Positions 15,640 through 25,200 of a stretch of 64,000 bases of DNA are shown here, piece by piece. Origin of the DNA: an archaeon GW2011_AR15 (GTDB lineage Archaea; Nanobdellota; Nanobdellia; Woesearchaeales; GW2011-AR15); contig CP010425.1 of NCBI GenBank assembly GCA_000830295.1, forward strand, positions 870,884-934,883, given 5' to 3'. How positions within the stretch are numbered: the stretch's first letter is position 1; the number at the start of each line of letters is the position of its first letter. Below the pieces are notes generated by a model. That model did not search any database, was not told where the DNA came from, and was given only the letters and a program-made list of their open reading frames with translations. Both the position numbers and the translations under genes were made by a program.

Positions 15640-17391
15640 ATGATGAAAGAAAAAGGAAAACTAGTAAGGATTGCCGGCCCGGTTGTAGTGGCAGTAGGCA
15701 TAAATGCAAGAATGTATGACCTTGTTAAAGTCGGTAACGAAAACCTGATGGGAGAAGTTATTCAGGTTGACGGCGACAGGGTGACGATCCAGGTATATGA
15801 GGACACTTCAGGCATAAAGCCCGGAGAGCCCGTGGTAAATATGGGCCTTCCTCTCTCAGTAAAGCTCGGGCCAGGGCTGCTTACAAGCATCTATGACGGA
15901 ATCCAGAGGCCTCTCCCGGTCCTTTCAAAGAAAATGGGGGATTATATCCAGAGGGGAGTTACAGCATCAGGGCTTGATGAATCAAAGAAATGGGAGTTCA
16001 GGGCACTTGTCAAGAAAGGCGATAAAGCCTCTCCTGGGATGATTATCGGGGAGGTTCAGGAAACAGAAACAATAAAGCACAGAATACTTGCTCCGCCAGA
16101 AGAAAAATATGAAGGAAAAATAAAGGAAATCAAGTCAGGCAAGTTTACAGTAAATGATGTAGTGGGAAAGCTTGAAAACGGCGCAGAATTAAGACTGAGC
16201 CATGAATGGCCGGTAAGGGTCCCAAGAAGGCTGGCAGAGAAATCAGCTCCGAATATGCCGCTTATAACAGGGCAGAGGATTTTTGACGGACTTTTCCCTC
16301 TTGCAAAAGGTGGAGTGGCAGCTATCCCCGGGCCGTTTGGGGCAGGGAAGACAGTTTCACAGCAGCAGCTTGCCAAGTGGTCTGACGCGGATATTGTGGT
16401 ATATATCGGCTGCGGGGAAAGGGGGAACGAGATGACAGAAGTTCTTACAGAATTCCCGCATCTGAAGGATCCGAAGACAGGCAAGCCGCTGATGAACAGG
16501 ACAGTGCTTATAGCAAACACATCAAATATGCCGGTTGCTGCAAGGGAAGCTTCAATCTATACAGGAATCACAATTGCAGAATATTACAGGGACCAAGGAT
16601 ATTCAGTCGCCCTGATGGCAGACTCAACAAGCAGGTGGGCAGAAGCAATGAGGGAGATTTCATCAAGGCTTGAGGAAATGCCCGGAGAAGAAGGCTATCC
16701 TGCTTATTTATCAACAAGGCTTGCAGAATTTTACGAAAGGGCAGGCATAGGAAAAACACTTTCAGGAGATATCGGTTCAGTATCAGTTATCGGAGCAGTA
16801 AGTCCGCCCGGAGGAGATTTTTCAGAGCCTGTTACACAAAATACCCTGAGAGTTACAAAAACATTCTGGGCCCTTGATGCAAAGCTTTCCCAGAGAAGGC
16901 ATTTTCCGAGCATCAACTGGCTTACATCTTACAGCCTTTACAACAAGACACTGGAGCCATGGTATTCTGAGCATGTTAATCCAAACTGGTCAAGAATGAT
17001 GGCAGAGATAATGTCTATACTTCAGGAAGAAGAGAAACTGCTGGAAATTGTCCAGCTTGTAGGCTCTGATGCCCTGCCGGAAAAACAGCAGCTTACACTG
17101 GAAGTTGCAAGGATGATAAGGGAATTTTTCCTTCAGCAGAACGCTTTTCACGATATTGATACATACTGCGAGCCAAAGAAGACATATATGCTTGCAGAGA
17201 CAATCCTTTACTTCGGAGACAGGGCAAAGCAGGCCCTGGAAGAGGGAATTGCAATCGCCACCCTCCTTAACCTGAAGAGCAAGGATGAGATTGCAAACGT
17301 GAAATTTGTCAAGGATTATGAAAAAGAGCTTAACAAAATCAAGCTGAGCATTGACAGGGAATTCAATAAAGTTGAGCAGGGTGGTCAATAA
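15640..17391 (+). CDS. atpA: A-type ATP synthase catalytic subunit A
   Basis: Catalytic nucleotide-binding subunit of the A3B3 head. Visible features are the N-terminal beta barrel ([15 protein letters not shown]), the A-specific non-homologous insertion of about 90 residues (120-205), the P-loop GPFGAGKT at 231-238, the catalytic GERGNEM, the Walker B region [15 protein letters not shown] and the helical C-terminus. At 583 residues it is full length and free of the inteins that interrupt this gene in some archaea. Its final base is the first base of atpB (TAATG overlap), so the two are coupled. Confidence 0.97.
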   Translation: MMKEKGKLVRIAGPVVVAVGINARMYDLVKVGNENLMGEVIQVDGDRVTIQVYEDTSGIKPGEPVVNMGLPLSVKLGPGLLTSIYDGIQRPLPVLSKKMGDYIQRGVTASGLDESKKWEFRALVKKGDKASPGMIIGEVQETETIKHRILAPPEEKYEGKIKEIKSGKFTVNDVVGKLENGAELRLSHEWPVRVPRRLAEKSAPNMPLITGQRIFDGLFPLAKGGVAAIPGPFGAGKTVSQQQLAKWSDADIVVYIGCGERGNEMTEVLTEFPHLKDPKTGKPLMNRTVLIANTSNMPVAAREASIYTGITIAEYYRDQGYSVALMADSTSRWAEAMREISSRLEEMPGEEGYPAYLSTRLAEFYERAGIGKTLSGDIGSVSVIGAVSPPGGDFSEPVTQNTLRVTKTFWALDAKLSQRRHFPSINWLTSYSLYNKTLEPWYSEHVNPNWSRMMAEIMSILQEEEKLLEIVQLVGSDALPEKQQLTLEVARMIREFFLQQNAFHDIDTYCEPKKTYMLAETILYFGDRAKQALEEGIAIATLLNLKSKDEIANVKFVKDYEKELNKIKLSIDREFNKVEQGGQ

Positions 17392-18842
17392 TGTTACAAA
17401 AAGAATATAAGACAATCAGGAGAATTGCAGGGCCTCTGGTCTTTGTAGAAAAGACACACCCGGTTGGCTATGGTGAGCTTGTAGCTATAAAGCTTTCAGA
17501 CGGCTCTCTGAAGAATGGCCAGGTGCTTGATACAAGCGAAGACCTGGTTGTTGTCCAGGTCTTCGAAGGGACATCCAGGATTGACAAGGCATCATGGGTA
17601 AAATTCCTCGGAGAGACAATCAAGCTTCCTGTATCTGAGAAGATGCTTGGAAGAATCCTGACAGGGGCAGGCAAGCCAAGGGATGGCGGTCCTGAAATTG
17701 TTGGGGAGAAAAGGCTTGACATTGTTGGGGCAGCCATAAATCCGCATGTCAGGAGAAGCCCGGCTGAATTCATCCAGACAGGAATTTCAACAATCGACGC
17801 GACAAACACGCTGGTAAGAGGCCAAAAACTGCCTATTTTTTCAGGCTCCGGGCTGCCGCACAACGAGATTGCACTGCAGATAGCAAGGCAGGCCAAGGTT
17901 CCTGGCAGCGAGGGAAAGTTTGCAGTAATATTCGCAGCAATGGGCATCACGAACGAGGAAGCCCAGTATTTTATGAGAGATTTCGAGGAGACAGGAGCTT
18001 TGCAGAGGGCAGTTGTCTTCCTTAACCTTGCAGACGACCCGGCTGTCGAGAGGCTTATCACTCCGAAAATGGCGCTTACAACCGCAGAGTATCTTGCATT
18101 TGAGAAAGATATGCACGTACTTGTTATTCTTACAGATATGACAAACTACTGCGAGTCACTAAGGGAGATAGGTGCAGCAAGAGAAGAAATTCCCGGAAGA
18201 AGGGGATTCCCAGGGTACATGTATACTGACCTCGCATCAGTCTATGAAAGGGCAGGCATGATTGAGGGAAAGAAAGGATCAATCACACAAGTGCCGATTC
18301 TTACAATGGTAGGGGACGATATTACGCACCCTATTCCTGACCTTACAGGATATATAACAGAAGGCCAGATTGTGCTTTCAAGGGAACTGCACAGGAAAGG
18401 CATCTATCCTCCTGTTGACGTGCTTCCGTCATTGTCAAGGCTGATGAATTCAGGAATAGGGGCAAAGAAGACAAGGGATGACCACAAGCAGGTAAGCGAC
18501 CAGATGTATGCTTTCTATGCAGAAGGCCGCGACTTAAGAGGGCTTGTAGCAATTGTCGGTGAAGAAGCCCTGTCTGACAGGGATAAAAGGCTGCTTAAGT
18601 TTGCAGAACAATTCGAAAAGAAGTTCGTCCGGCAGAGCACAAAAGAGAACAGGGACATAGACAGGACACTTGAGATCGGCTGGGAACTGCTGAGAATGCT
18701 TCCGAAGAAAGAGCTTACAAGGGTAAGCCCAGAGCTGAGAGAAAAGTATTATGGCAATGAGGAAGTTGCTCTTGACGGCCAGAAGCATGAAACTCCTCTT
18801 GAATCCGATGAAGACGAAGAAAAACTTAAGAGAGCCAAATAA
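17391..18842 (+). CDS. atpB: A-type ATP synthase regulatory subunit B
   Basis: Non-catalytic partner of subunit A in the hexameric head. It has the N-terminal barrel, the [19 protein letters not shown] segment in place of a true P-loop, and the [13 protein letters not shown] and GYMYTDLA motifs of B subunits. At 483 residues it has a short charged tail ([13 protein letters not shown]). Its start overlaps the atpA stop by one base. A GC-rich hairpin repeat follows in the gap before atpD, the only sizeable break after this point in the operon. Confidence 0.96.
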   Translation: MLQKEYKTIRRIAGPLVFVEKTHPVGYGELVAIKLSDGSLKNGQVLDTSEDLVVVQVFEGTSRIDKASWVKFLGETIKLPVSEKMLGRILTGAGKPRDGGPEIVGEKRLDIVGAAINPHVRRSPAEFIQTGISTIDATNTLVRGQKLPIFSGSGLPHNEIALQIARQAKVPGSEGKFAVIFAAMGITNEEAQYFMRDFEETGALQRAVVFLNLADDPAVERLITPKMALTTAEYLAFEKDMHVLVILTDMTNYCESLREIGAAREEIPGRRGFPGYMYTDLASVYERAGMIEGKKGSITQVPILTMVGDDITHPIPDLTGYITEGQIVLSRELHRKGIYPPVDVLPSLSRLMNSGIGAKKTRDDHKQVSDQMYAFYAEGRDLRGLVAIVGEEALSDRDKRLLKFAEQFEKKFVRQSTKENRDIDRTLEIGWELLRMLPKKELTRVSPELREKYYGNEEVALDGQKHETPLESDEDEEKLKRAK

Positions 18843-18850
18843 TTAGCGAA

Positions 18851-18877
18851 GGGAGGTTCGGAGGGCAGAGCCCTCTG
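18851..18877. repeat. Single-arm GC-rich hairpin inside the atp operon
   Basis: Between atpB and atpD, GAGGGC-AGA-GCCCTC (18861-18875) is a perfect 6-bp hairpin preceded by GGGAGG. Read on the minus strand it has the same layout as one arm of the longer elements at 7460-7521 and 25640-25712: a GAGGG/CCCTC hairpin, a short spacer, then CTCCC. It has no U-run after it. Within an operon it could slow or partly stop transcription, or mark an RNA processing or stability site that lowers atpD relative to atpA and atpB. Confidence 0.45.
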
Positions 18878-18913
18878 ATGACCCTGGCAAAACAAAAACC
18901 ATAAAACTGCAAT

Positions 18914-19531
18914 ATGACAGACATAAAACCAACCAGGAGCGAGCTGATTAAGCTCAAGAACAAGATTAAGCTGGCTAAATCAGGGTATAAGCTCCTGAAA
19001 AAAAAGAGAGACGGGTTAATCCTGGAGTTCTTTGAGATACTTAAGGAAACAAAATCCGTCAGGCAGGAGATGACTGAGAAGTATAGGGAGGCCATTAAAA
19101 AAATAAACATGGCAAGAATTCTTGATGGTGATATTGTAATTAAGTCTGTTTCAATGGCCATAAAAGATAAGCCGGTTATTGAAGTTGAGAACAAGAACCT
19201 TATGGGTGTTGTTGTCCCGAAAATAAACAGCAGGAATGTCAAGAAAACCCTGAAGACAAGAGGATACGGCCTTGTTACAACAAGCGCAGCAATAAACGAG
19301 GCCAGCGATGCCTATGAAGAACTTCTCGAGTACATTATCCTTGTAGCAGAAATTGAGACTGCAATGATACGGCTGCTTGAGGAGATTGACAAGACTAAGA
19401 GAAGGGTCAATGCGCTTGAGTTTGAGGTTATCCCGAAGCTTGAGAAGACAAAGAGCTTTATCCAGCTAAGACTTGAAGAGCTGGAAAGAGAGACAATCTT
19501 CAGGAGCAAAAGGATAAAAAAGAAGAGATAA
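18914..19531 (+). CDS. atpD: A-type ATP synthase subunit D (central rotor shaft)
   Basis: A 205-residue rotor shaft. Long N- and C-terminal helices form the coiled coil inserted into A3B3 (ELIKLKNKIKLAKSGYKLLKKKRDGL and the C-terminal RRVNALEFEVIPKLEKT), which are signature D-subunit segments. It lies 71 bp after atpB, separated by a hairpin repeat, the widest gap in the operon. It ends the operon; the next gene is convergent. Confidence 0.95.
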   Translation: MTDIKPTRSELIKLKNKIKLAKSGYKLLKKKRDGLILEFFEILKETKSVRQEMTEKYREAIKKINMARILDGDIVIKSVSMAIKDKPVIEVENKNLMGVVVPKINSRNVKKTLKTRGYGLVTTSAAINEASDAYEELLEYIILVAEIETAMIRLLEEIDKTKRRVNALEFEVIPKLEKTKSFIQLRLEELERETIFRSKRIKKKR

Positions 19532-19558
19532 CAATCTCATTAGATTTTTCAGATTTAT

Positions 19559-19816
19559 CTATCTCAAGTTAGGGTCTTCCAGAGGCTCTTTCAGCGAAAC
19601 ATAATATCTTTTCGGCCTTGGGGCTGCGTTTTCCTTTTCGACCTTGCTTATGGCAGAATTCACTTTATCCTTATCCCAGTGGCTGAGAATCTCGTATATC
19701 TTCTCATTTGGATATTTTTTCACGTTTATGGCATACCTTATGTATTTCAGAACCTCGACAGAATTTGGATTCTTCTTTGCCTTTATCTCATCCATCCTTT
19801 CCCTGGTATCATGCAT
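19559..19816 (-). CDS. Hypothetical small protein, 85 aa
   Basis: A small soluble charged protein with helical N-terminal two thirds (EVLKYIRYAINVKKYPNEKI then ILSHWDKDKVNSAISKVEKE) that could form a compact helical bundle, and a proline-rich tail. It is not recognised. A GGTGAGGA stretch lies just upstream of the ATG, a likely ribosome binding site, and a TATATATAA box lies further upstream. It lies between atpD (convergent) and the prepilin peptidase on the same strand, with separate promoter sequence between them. Confidence 0.6.
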   Translation of the reverse strand: MHDTRERMDEIKAKKNPNSVEVLKYIRYAINVKKYPNEKIYEILSHWDKDKVNSAISKVEKENAAPRPKRYYVSLKEPLEDPNLR

Positions 19817-19867
19817 TTCTCCTCACCTTTTACATATATATAATGCAGTCCGGGATTTTAAATATTT

Positions 19868-20740
19868 CTATCTTATAAATAAGAAAAGCACAATATCATC
19901 AGCAATAGTCGTGTAAATCATTGCTATAAGAAAGCTTGGTATGAAAGGAATGCCGTATTTCACTTTTACTGTCTTTATTTTTCCCTCTGCCTTATACTTC
20001 AGCAGCTTTTTTATCTGGTCTTTTTTTATTCCCAGTTCCTTTGGCCCTGTTATGTATTTTCCGCCTACCTTGACTTCCTCAACTATCCAGTCCCCTTCGG
20101 TCAGCTTTTCAGGTGGCACGGATTTTATCATGGAAGCTTCTTCAATTGCCTTTATTACTATAACAAGATAGTTGGCGGAATAGAGGAAGACAGACATAAA
20201 TGCGAAGATAATCTTTATGCCCGCGGGTATGTCAATAAAAAATATTACTGCAAGCCCCAGAATGACTACCCCACCTGAATAATACCTCAATCTTCTTAAT
20301 TTGTCATCTTTCATCAGCTTCATAAAATTCCTGCCTATTTTCTTTCTGTTCCTTATGCCTTCTATAATTGTCCATACTGTCACATACAGGGCGCCTGCAA
20401 AGAACATATTTATGAGGAATTTTACAAAAAAGTCATCCAGGAGCGGAAAGCCCAGGCCAAGCATGGCTCCAAGGCCGAAAATCATCTTGCTGTCTCCCCC
20501 GCCCCACTGTCCTGTATAATACATGAAACAGCCCAAGGCAAGCGCAACACCCAGGCCGGTAAGTCCCTTTAGGATGTATGAATAATCCGAATATATGATT
20601 GTATAGATAAGGTTCAGCCCTATCCCAATAGCTATAAGCGAGTAATTGAACCAGTCAGGGACTTCCCGTGTCTTTATGTCTGTATAGGTGCCTATTACAA
20701 TAGCTATCAGGGCAGTAATAATGAAAAAGTCAATAATCAT
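19868..20740 (-). CDS. Prepilin/preflagellin peptidase (A24 family, PibD/FlaK-like)
   Basis: Membrane aspartyl peptidase that removes class III signal peptides from pilins and archaellins. The two catalytic aspartates are visible: Asp21 in TYTDIKTREVPDW at the end of helix 1, and Asp83 in the GGGD motif (WGGGDSKMI). There are six or more hydrophobic segments. A cytoplasmic insert of about 60 residues near the C-terminus (from PPEKLTEGDWIVEEV) before the last helix makes it longer than minimal FlaK. Likely substrates in this window are the pilin-like proteins at 3962-5309 and 57485-59106. Confidence 0.88.
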   Translation of the reverse strand: MIIDFFIITALIAIVIGTYTDIKTREVPDWFNYSLIAIGIGLNLIYTIIYSDYSYILKGLTGLGVALALGCFMYYTGQWGGGDSKMIFGLGAMLGLGFPLLDDFFVKFLINMFFAGALYVTVWTIIEGIRNRKKIGRNFMKLMKDDKLRRLRYYSGGVVILGLAVIFFIDIPAGIKIIFAFMSVFLYSANYLVIVIKAIEEASMIKSVPPEKLTEGDWIVEEVKVGGKYITGPKELGIKKDQIKKLLKYKAEGKIKTVKVKYGIPFIPSFLIAMIYTTIADDIVLFLFIR

Positions 20741-20776
20741 AGAAGGGAATCTTTCTGCATCCTATATAAATTTTTC

Positions 20777-21031
20777 TTAGAGATACAGCCTTGGCCTGTA
20801 CAGTTTGTGGAATATCAGGTAAATTCCGCCAAGCACGCTTCCTCCTGCACAGATATAAATCAGGACTGATTCAGGAATAAAAGGGATAAGGTCGTTTCCG
20901 AGTTTCTTTAATAATAGTAAAGCACCAGTAGCTAAAAACAGAAATCCAAGGATAAACTGGGCAGGCAGCTCAAAGTGAGAGGTCCTTGGTCCGCTATAAT
21001 GCCTTTGTGGATGAGGTTCACGCATAGCCAT
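20777..21031 (-). CDS. Small membrane protein, 84 aa
   Basis: A short cytoplasmic N-terminus (MAMREPHPQRHYSGPRTSHFE) precedes two hydrophobic segments (about residues 25-43 and 52-73) joined by a short charged loop, with a basic tail. The family is not recognised. The TTTAAAT stretch upstream of the ATG at 21031 could be a promoter. It lies 36 bp upstream of the prepilin peptidase on the same strand and could be co-transcribed with it. Confidence 0.6.
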   Translation of the reverse strand: MAMREPHPQRHYSGPRTSHFELPAQFILGFLFLATGALLLLKKLGNDLIPFIPESVLIYICAGGSVLGGIYLIFHKLYRPRLYL

Positions 21032-21134
21032 TTAATAGGATAGTTCCTATTTAAATTTTTGCATATAAACATACCCCCGTATACCCTCTATAGAAAGGTT
21101 TAAATATTTCAGAGGGGATTAATTGAGTCATTAA

Positions 21135-22214
21135 ATGAGAATTAATGGAAAATTTGTTGCAGCGGTAGTGATATTAGTTCTTTTGTCTAGTTTTGCATAC
21201 GCGCAAAGCCAGAATTATTCACAGATATTTGATCCTCTTTTTGACCTTTTTGATTATATCTTCAATCAGCTTGGCACGCAGATAGTGTTCAGGAAATTCC
21301 TGCTGTGGATGCTGCTGTTCGCTCTTCTGACTACGCTTGTCAAGAACCTCCCCTTCCTGAAAGATCAAACCGAGAACAGAAGAGGAAATGTGATTGCGTT
21401 TGCGCTTTCCCTTATAATGGTTCTGGGAATCCCAACCAATGTAATAAACCTGATATATGACCAGTATGCACTCATAACCGCAATCGCGCTTTATCTTCTT
21501 GTTCCGGCTTTGCTGTTCTATGCGACAAAAGATGTGCAGTCCTCACTCATAAGAGGGATATTATTCTTAGGACTCGGCATATTGCTTCTGATACTTTCAA
21601 ACTCATTTTTGGCAGGCCCAAGTAATTCAATGAGATTTTTCATAAACTGGATGAGGCTGGGAGCTGCCATACTGATGCTGGTCGGCCTTATTATGATACT
21701 TTCAGGCGGGTTCAGTGCAGCAAGGGGAGGACTGGGGTTCGGGTTTAATCCTTTAAACAGGAGAGCTCCGGGGGCAATACCCACGCCCGCAACACCTCCG
21801 CCAGCCGCATTCGTAAATGCAGGCAATGCGCTTGATGTGCCTCTCAGGGCAGCTCAGGCTGCTGTAAGGGCAGTGTATGACAAAATCCATACACAGCTTA
21901 TTGTTGCCGGAAATACCCATCTCATAAATAATGCAAATGCAATAAGGGATAATAATGCCACTGCCCAGGCCCAAAACAATAACTTTGCAACAAATTTCCA
22001 TAATGTGATGCACAGCCTTATCATGACAGACTTTGCAAATGCAGTGAATGCAATAGCAACTGTCAGAGGCCATGCAGCAATAGGATCAATAACAGCTCCC
22101 CAGGCAACTGCATTGACAAACCTGAGCAATGAACTGATTGCTTATGCGGATGATGTAGCAGATTACTATACTGTTTACGCTCAAAGACTGGCAAGAGCAC
22201 AGGAGCCAACATGA
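21135..22214 (+). CDS. Multi-helix membrane protein with Ala/Asn-rich C-terminal domain
   Basis: An apparent signal peptide or first helix (residues 1-24, ending SFAYA), a hydrophobic helix near 50-70, then four to five membrane helices up to about residue 200. A glycine-, proline- and alanine-rich linker follows (PGAIPTPATPPPA), then about 130 residues of Ala/Asn-rich helix. No family is recognised. Its stop overlaps the start of the next gene as ATGA (22211-22214), so it forms a two-gene unit with a coiled-coil protein. A promoter with TTTAAATATTT lies upstream. Possibly a membrane anchor for a cytoplasmic coiled-coil partner. Confidence 0.65.
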   Translation: MRINGKFVAAVVILVLLSSFAYAQSQNYSQIFDPLFDLFDYIFNQLGTQIVFRKFLLWMLLFALLTTLVKNLPFLKDQTENRRGNVIAFALSLIMVLGIPTNVINLIYDQYALITAIALYLLVPALLFYATKDVQSSLIRGILFLGLGILLLILSNSFLAGPSNSMRFFINWMRLGAAILMLVGLIMILSGGFSAARGGLGFGFNPLNRRAPGAIPTPATPPPAAFVNAGNALDVPLRAAQAAVRAVYDKIHTQLIVAGNTHLINNANAIRDNNATAQAQNNNFATNFHNVMHSLIMTDFANAVNAIATVRGHAAIGSITAPQATALTNLSNELIAYADDVADYYTVYAQRLARAQEPT

Positions 22215-23338
22215 CAGAGCAACACCAAAATCCGGAGAAAGTCCCAGGACATAACATACCGGAAGGAATAAGGAAGGTAAAGGAAGAAAATAAAATGCAT
22301 CTTGCCAGAGTTAACCCTCTTATTGAATTGCTGAAAAAAGAAATGGAGAAGTTCAAGCAGGTGCTGGAATCATCAAGAGAGAAGATACCCGGCGAAGGAA
22401 ATGAGCTTGGAAAAAGCGTAGATGGGGCCGAGAAAGCTATTAAGAAGCTCGATGCTGCAGAAGAAGCAGGCAAGAAGGCTGAAGAAGAAATTGATAAAAT
22501 TGAGGAAAAAGAGAAGAAGGACCGCTCCCATGATGAAGAGACTATTGAAAAGGAGCTGGAAAAACTCGTTAAATCTTTTGAGAGGACAAGGCATGAGCTT
22601 GAGGAAATAAAGGCTGTTGACGATGAGGAATTCAGGGACATAAAAAAACTTCATGACCTTCTTGTGCCTATAAGGGAAGGGCTGCTGTATGCCTCTAAGC
22701 TTCCGGAAGACAAATGCATTGAAGCCCTTAAAAAAATGAATACTATACACAGAGGAATATACAGCCTGAGAAAAGAATTCTCCAAATCACACAATGCTAT
22801 GAAGGGGGCATTGTGGACTATTTACAGGTTCTCCAGGCTGGAATACAGGCACTACAACACTTTAGGGAAAGATGTAAGGAAATTTATAAACAGGCCGGAT
22901 GTTGATCCTGGTGCAAAGCAGTATTTAGAGAGAATGCTTGAGCAGCTGGAAAGGCCAATCCAGGTGATAATTGCCTATGAGAGAGAGCTGACAGGAAAGG
23001 AAAAAGAGGCAGTGCATTCAGAAGAAGAAATAATGAAATATATGGATAGTATGAAGAAGAAAGTTGAGGAGATATTCAAAGGCCTGACAAGCCCGAACCC
23101 GAAAAAAGAGACCCTTGAAAAAAGGATAACTGCCAATAAGCAGCACGTCCTTGAGCTTATAGCAATCATAAAGAGACTTGATGATGCAGCAATCGCTTTT
23201 AGGAGGCTGCTTGTAACTAATTTTGAAACGACGAGAAACTTCTATAGCGCAGTGAACCAGCTTATACAGGTATTATCACAGAAAGAAAGGGCATTGAAGT
23301 CTATAGAAGTCAGCAGAAAAACTGCTGCTAGGGCATGA
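22211..23338 (+). CDS. Charged coiled-coil protein, 375 aa
   Basis: A soluble protein rich in Glu and Lys with long predicted coiled coils throughout, and a run of almost pure Lys/Glu/Asp near residues 95-115. It has no signal peptide or membrane segment. Translation is coupled to the upstream membrane protein by an ATGA overlap, suggesting the two work together. No motif for a catalytic activity is seen. It ends 40 bp from the convergent hypothetical gene. Could be structural; unknown. Confidence 0.65.
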   Translation: MTEQHQNPEKVPGHNIPEGIRKVKEENKMHLARVNPLIELLKKEMEKFKQVLESSREKIPGEGNELGKSVDGAEKAIKKLDAAEEAGKKAEEEIDKIEEKEKKDRSHDEETIEKELEKLVKSFERTRHELEEIKAVDDEEFRDIKKLHDLLVPIREGLLYASKLPEDKCIEALKKMNTIHRGIYSLRKEFSKSHNAMKGALWTIYRFSRLEYRHYNTLGKDVRKFINRPDVDPGAKQYLERMLEQLERPIQVIIAYERELTGKEKEAVHSEEEIMKYMDSMKKKVEEIFKGLTSPNPKKETLEKRITANKQHVLELIAIIKRLDDAAIAFRRLLVTNFETTRNFYSAVNQLIQVLSQKERALKSIEVSRKTAARA

Positions 23339-23377
23339 AAGTAATTCTAAAAAAGAAAGGAATAAAAAATTAAATAA

Positions 23378-24316
23378 TTATATCTCGTAATCCAGGTCGC
23401 TTGTCGGCTCAGCCATGGCTACAGGCCTTACGCCGTCTAATACACGCAGTTCGCCATCATATCCTGACAGCTTTTCCCTGTCTATCCTTAATGCAGGATT
23501 GCTGTTTACCCTTGCCATTTCCTGGGCAAGCTGCGGTATGCCAAGCTCTCCTTCAAGAGTTGCTACATTCTTGTATTTCAGGGCAATTGCAGCTGCATCC
23601 ATAAGGTGTCCGTCAAGCATATAGCCCGGGCCTTTTTGTGAAACATAGGCTTCAGCAACTTTCTCAAGCACAGCATATCCTGCTTTGAGCGTATCAATAA
23701 TGCCCTGCTTTCCTGTCCATACATTCAGATGGATATCTTCATCTCCAAGAGCCTCTGTAAGAGCCCTTTCAATTTGGTTGGCATTTGTTCCGTTATAGAG
23801 TGTATTTTCCAGAGTTGAATGGTAGGCTGCTTTTGCCTGTGATGCATGAAGAAGCTGCTCTACCACAGCTACTCTTGCGCGGGAACTATCTGCTCCCCAT
23901 GCAGTATCCATTTCTATCCCCTGGTAATCAACAGCGACATCAGCTACCTGTGTCTTGCCGAATGCTTCAAGGTATGTGCTTATATCAAACAGAAGCCCTG
24001 TTTTGAAAACTTCATCTTCTGCTCTTGTGCCTTGTATCTGGGAAGTTTCCTCAAGCAAATCTGAAAGCCTTAGCATATCGCTATATGCTGTAGAAACATC
24101 AAGTGAGGCTACATTAGGGGCTGGGCCATACATTGATTCCAGTGAATTTGTCCTGTAATCAAGATTTTTCTTTACTTCTGCATAATTTTCAGCAGGCACT
24201 CCGCCTGAAAGACTCAGGTTAAGAGCCCTCATTTTCTGTCCTTTTGGCGCATGTCTTGCTGCGCTGAATGCTTTGCCAAACCTTGAATTTCTTATTATTG
24301 ACATAAGTGATGCCAT
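23378..24316 (-). CDS. Hypothetical protein, 312 aa
   Basis: A soluble, largely helical protein with no signal peptide and no recognised motif. The N-terminal 50 residues are basic (IIRNSRFGKAFSAARHAPKGQK), the rest acidic. Notable strings are YGPAPNVASLDVSTAYSDML and the late GELRVLDGVRPVAM. It is preceded by a GGTG ribosome binding site and a promoter containing a TATA-like box and a 13-bp palindrome in operator position, so it is likely regulated. Unknown function. Confidence 0.6.
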   Translation of the reverse strand: MASLMSIIRNSRFGKAFSAARHAPKGQKMRALNLSLSGGVPAENYAEVKKNLDYRTNSLESMYGPAPNVASLDVSTAYSDMLRLSDLLEETSQIQGTRAEDEVFKTGLLFDISTYLEAFGKTQVADVAVDYQGIEMDTAWGADSSRARVAVVEQLLHASQAKAAYHSTLENTLYNGTNANQIERALTEALGDEDIHLNVWTGKQGIIDTLKAGYAVLEKVAEAYVSQKGPGYMLDGHLMDAAAIALKYKNVATLEGELGIPQLAQEMARVNSNPALRIDREKLSGYDGELRVLDGVRPVAMAEPTSDLDYEI

Positions 24317-24358
24317 TGTTTTTCACCTTTTTACCACTTAAACGTGGTTATTATTTAC

Positions 24359-24385
24359 TTGTTAGTAACAATTACTATATAAATG
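24359..24385 (-). promoter_or_regulatory. Promoter with palindromic operator candidate
   Basis: On the minus strand a TATA-like CATTTATATAG (24385-24375) is followed within a few bases by TTGTTACTAACAA (24371-24359), a perfect 13-base palindrome with a single central base. The predicted start of transcription lies just past it (about 24354), so the palindrome sits where an archaeal repressor would block RNA polymerase recruitment. It belongs to the hypothetical gene at 23378-24316. Confidence 0.4.
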
Positions 24386-24452
24386 TTTCGTTTTCCTATT
24401 CTGACAGAGGATAACCAAACATTTTTATACCATTCCCCATATTTTCTTCTGT

Positions 24453-25160
24453 ATGGAGATAAGGCTGTCCAGAAAACCTTTAAGGCCGAAGATAATAGAA
24501 GGCTTTCCTGGATTTGGGCTTATTGGCACCATTTCAACGGAATTTCTTATAGATCATCTTAAGGCAGAAAAAATAGGTTCATTCCACTATACAGAGCTGC
24601 CTGCCACAGTTGCTGTGCATGGTGGAAGGATAGTTGATCCGATGGGCGTCTTCTACAGCCGGGAGCACAACCTTGTGATATTGCATACAATACTTGATAC
24701 TATAGGGCTTGAATGGGCCATTGCAGAAAATATAAACAGAATGGCAAAAGAGCTGAGAGCTGCTGAGATTATAGGCCTTGAGGGAGTCTCCTCTCTGCAG
24801 AAATCTGACTCAGGCAGAGTTTTTTTCTACTCCACAAGCTCAAAGACCAAAGAAAAGCTGGAAAAAGCAGGCCTTTACCCGCTGAAAGAGTCAGTGATTG
24901 TAGGAGTTTCAGGAGCGATGCTGCTCCGCTCAGCCATTCCTGTCACATGCTTCCTTGGAGAGACCAAGACAGAAACACCTGACAGCAGGGCAGCAGCCGG
25001 AATAATAAAGGCACTGGACGAATACCTCAACTTAAAGGTTGACTACAGGCCGCTGCTTAAACAGGCGCAGGAAGTAGAAGAGAAGTTTAAGTCCATAATG
25101 AAACAGAGTTCAGCAGCCTCAAAGATAGCTGATAAAAAAAGGCTTGATTATCTCGGCTGA
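24453..25160 (+). CDS. PAC2-family (proteasome assembly chaperone-like) protein
   Basis: A member of the archaeal PAC2/DUF75 family related to eukaryotic proteasome assembly chaperone 2. The family signature is the N-terminal IIEGFPGFGLIGTISTEFLI, followed by the alternating alpha/beta core with LVILHTILDTIGLEWAIAE and VGVSGAMLLRS. The 235-residue length is usual. In archaea the role of these proteins is not well defined. It begins after a TATACCATTCCCC promoter region, with a very short leader. No neighbouring proteasome genes were found. Confidence 0.85.
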   Translation: MEIRLSRKPLRPKIIEGFPGFGLIGTISTEFLIDHLKAEKIGSFHYTELPATVAVHGGRIVDPMGVFYSREHNLVILHTILDTIGLEWAIAENINRMAKELRAAEIIGLEGVSSLQKSDSGRVFFYSTSSKTKEKLEKAGLYPLKESVIVGVSGAMLLRSAIPVTCFLGETKTETPDSRAAAGIIKALDEYLNLKVDYRPLLKQAQEVEEKFKSIMKQSSAASKIADKKRLDYLG

Positions 25161-25200
25161 ATCCAAAAAATATATATACCCCCCTATCTAAGGTTCTTCC

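Noticed and set aside
15640-17391. Intein in atpA
   Set aside because: The gene is 583 codons with uninterrupted motifs; no extra block near the P-loop.
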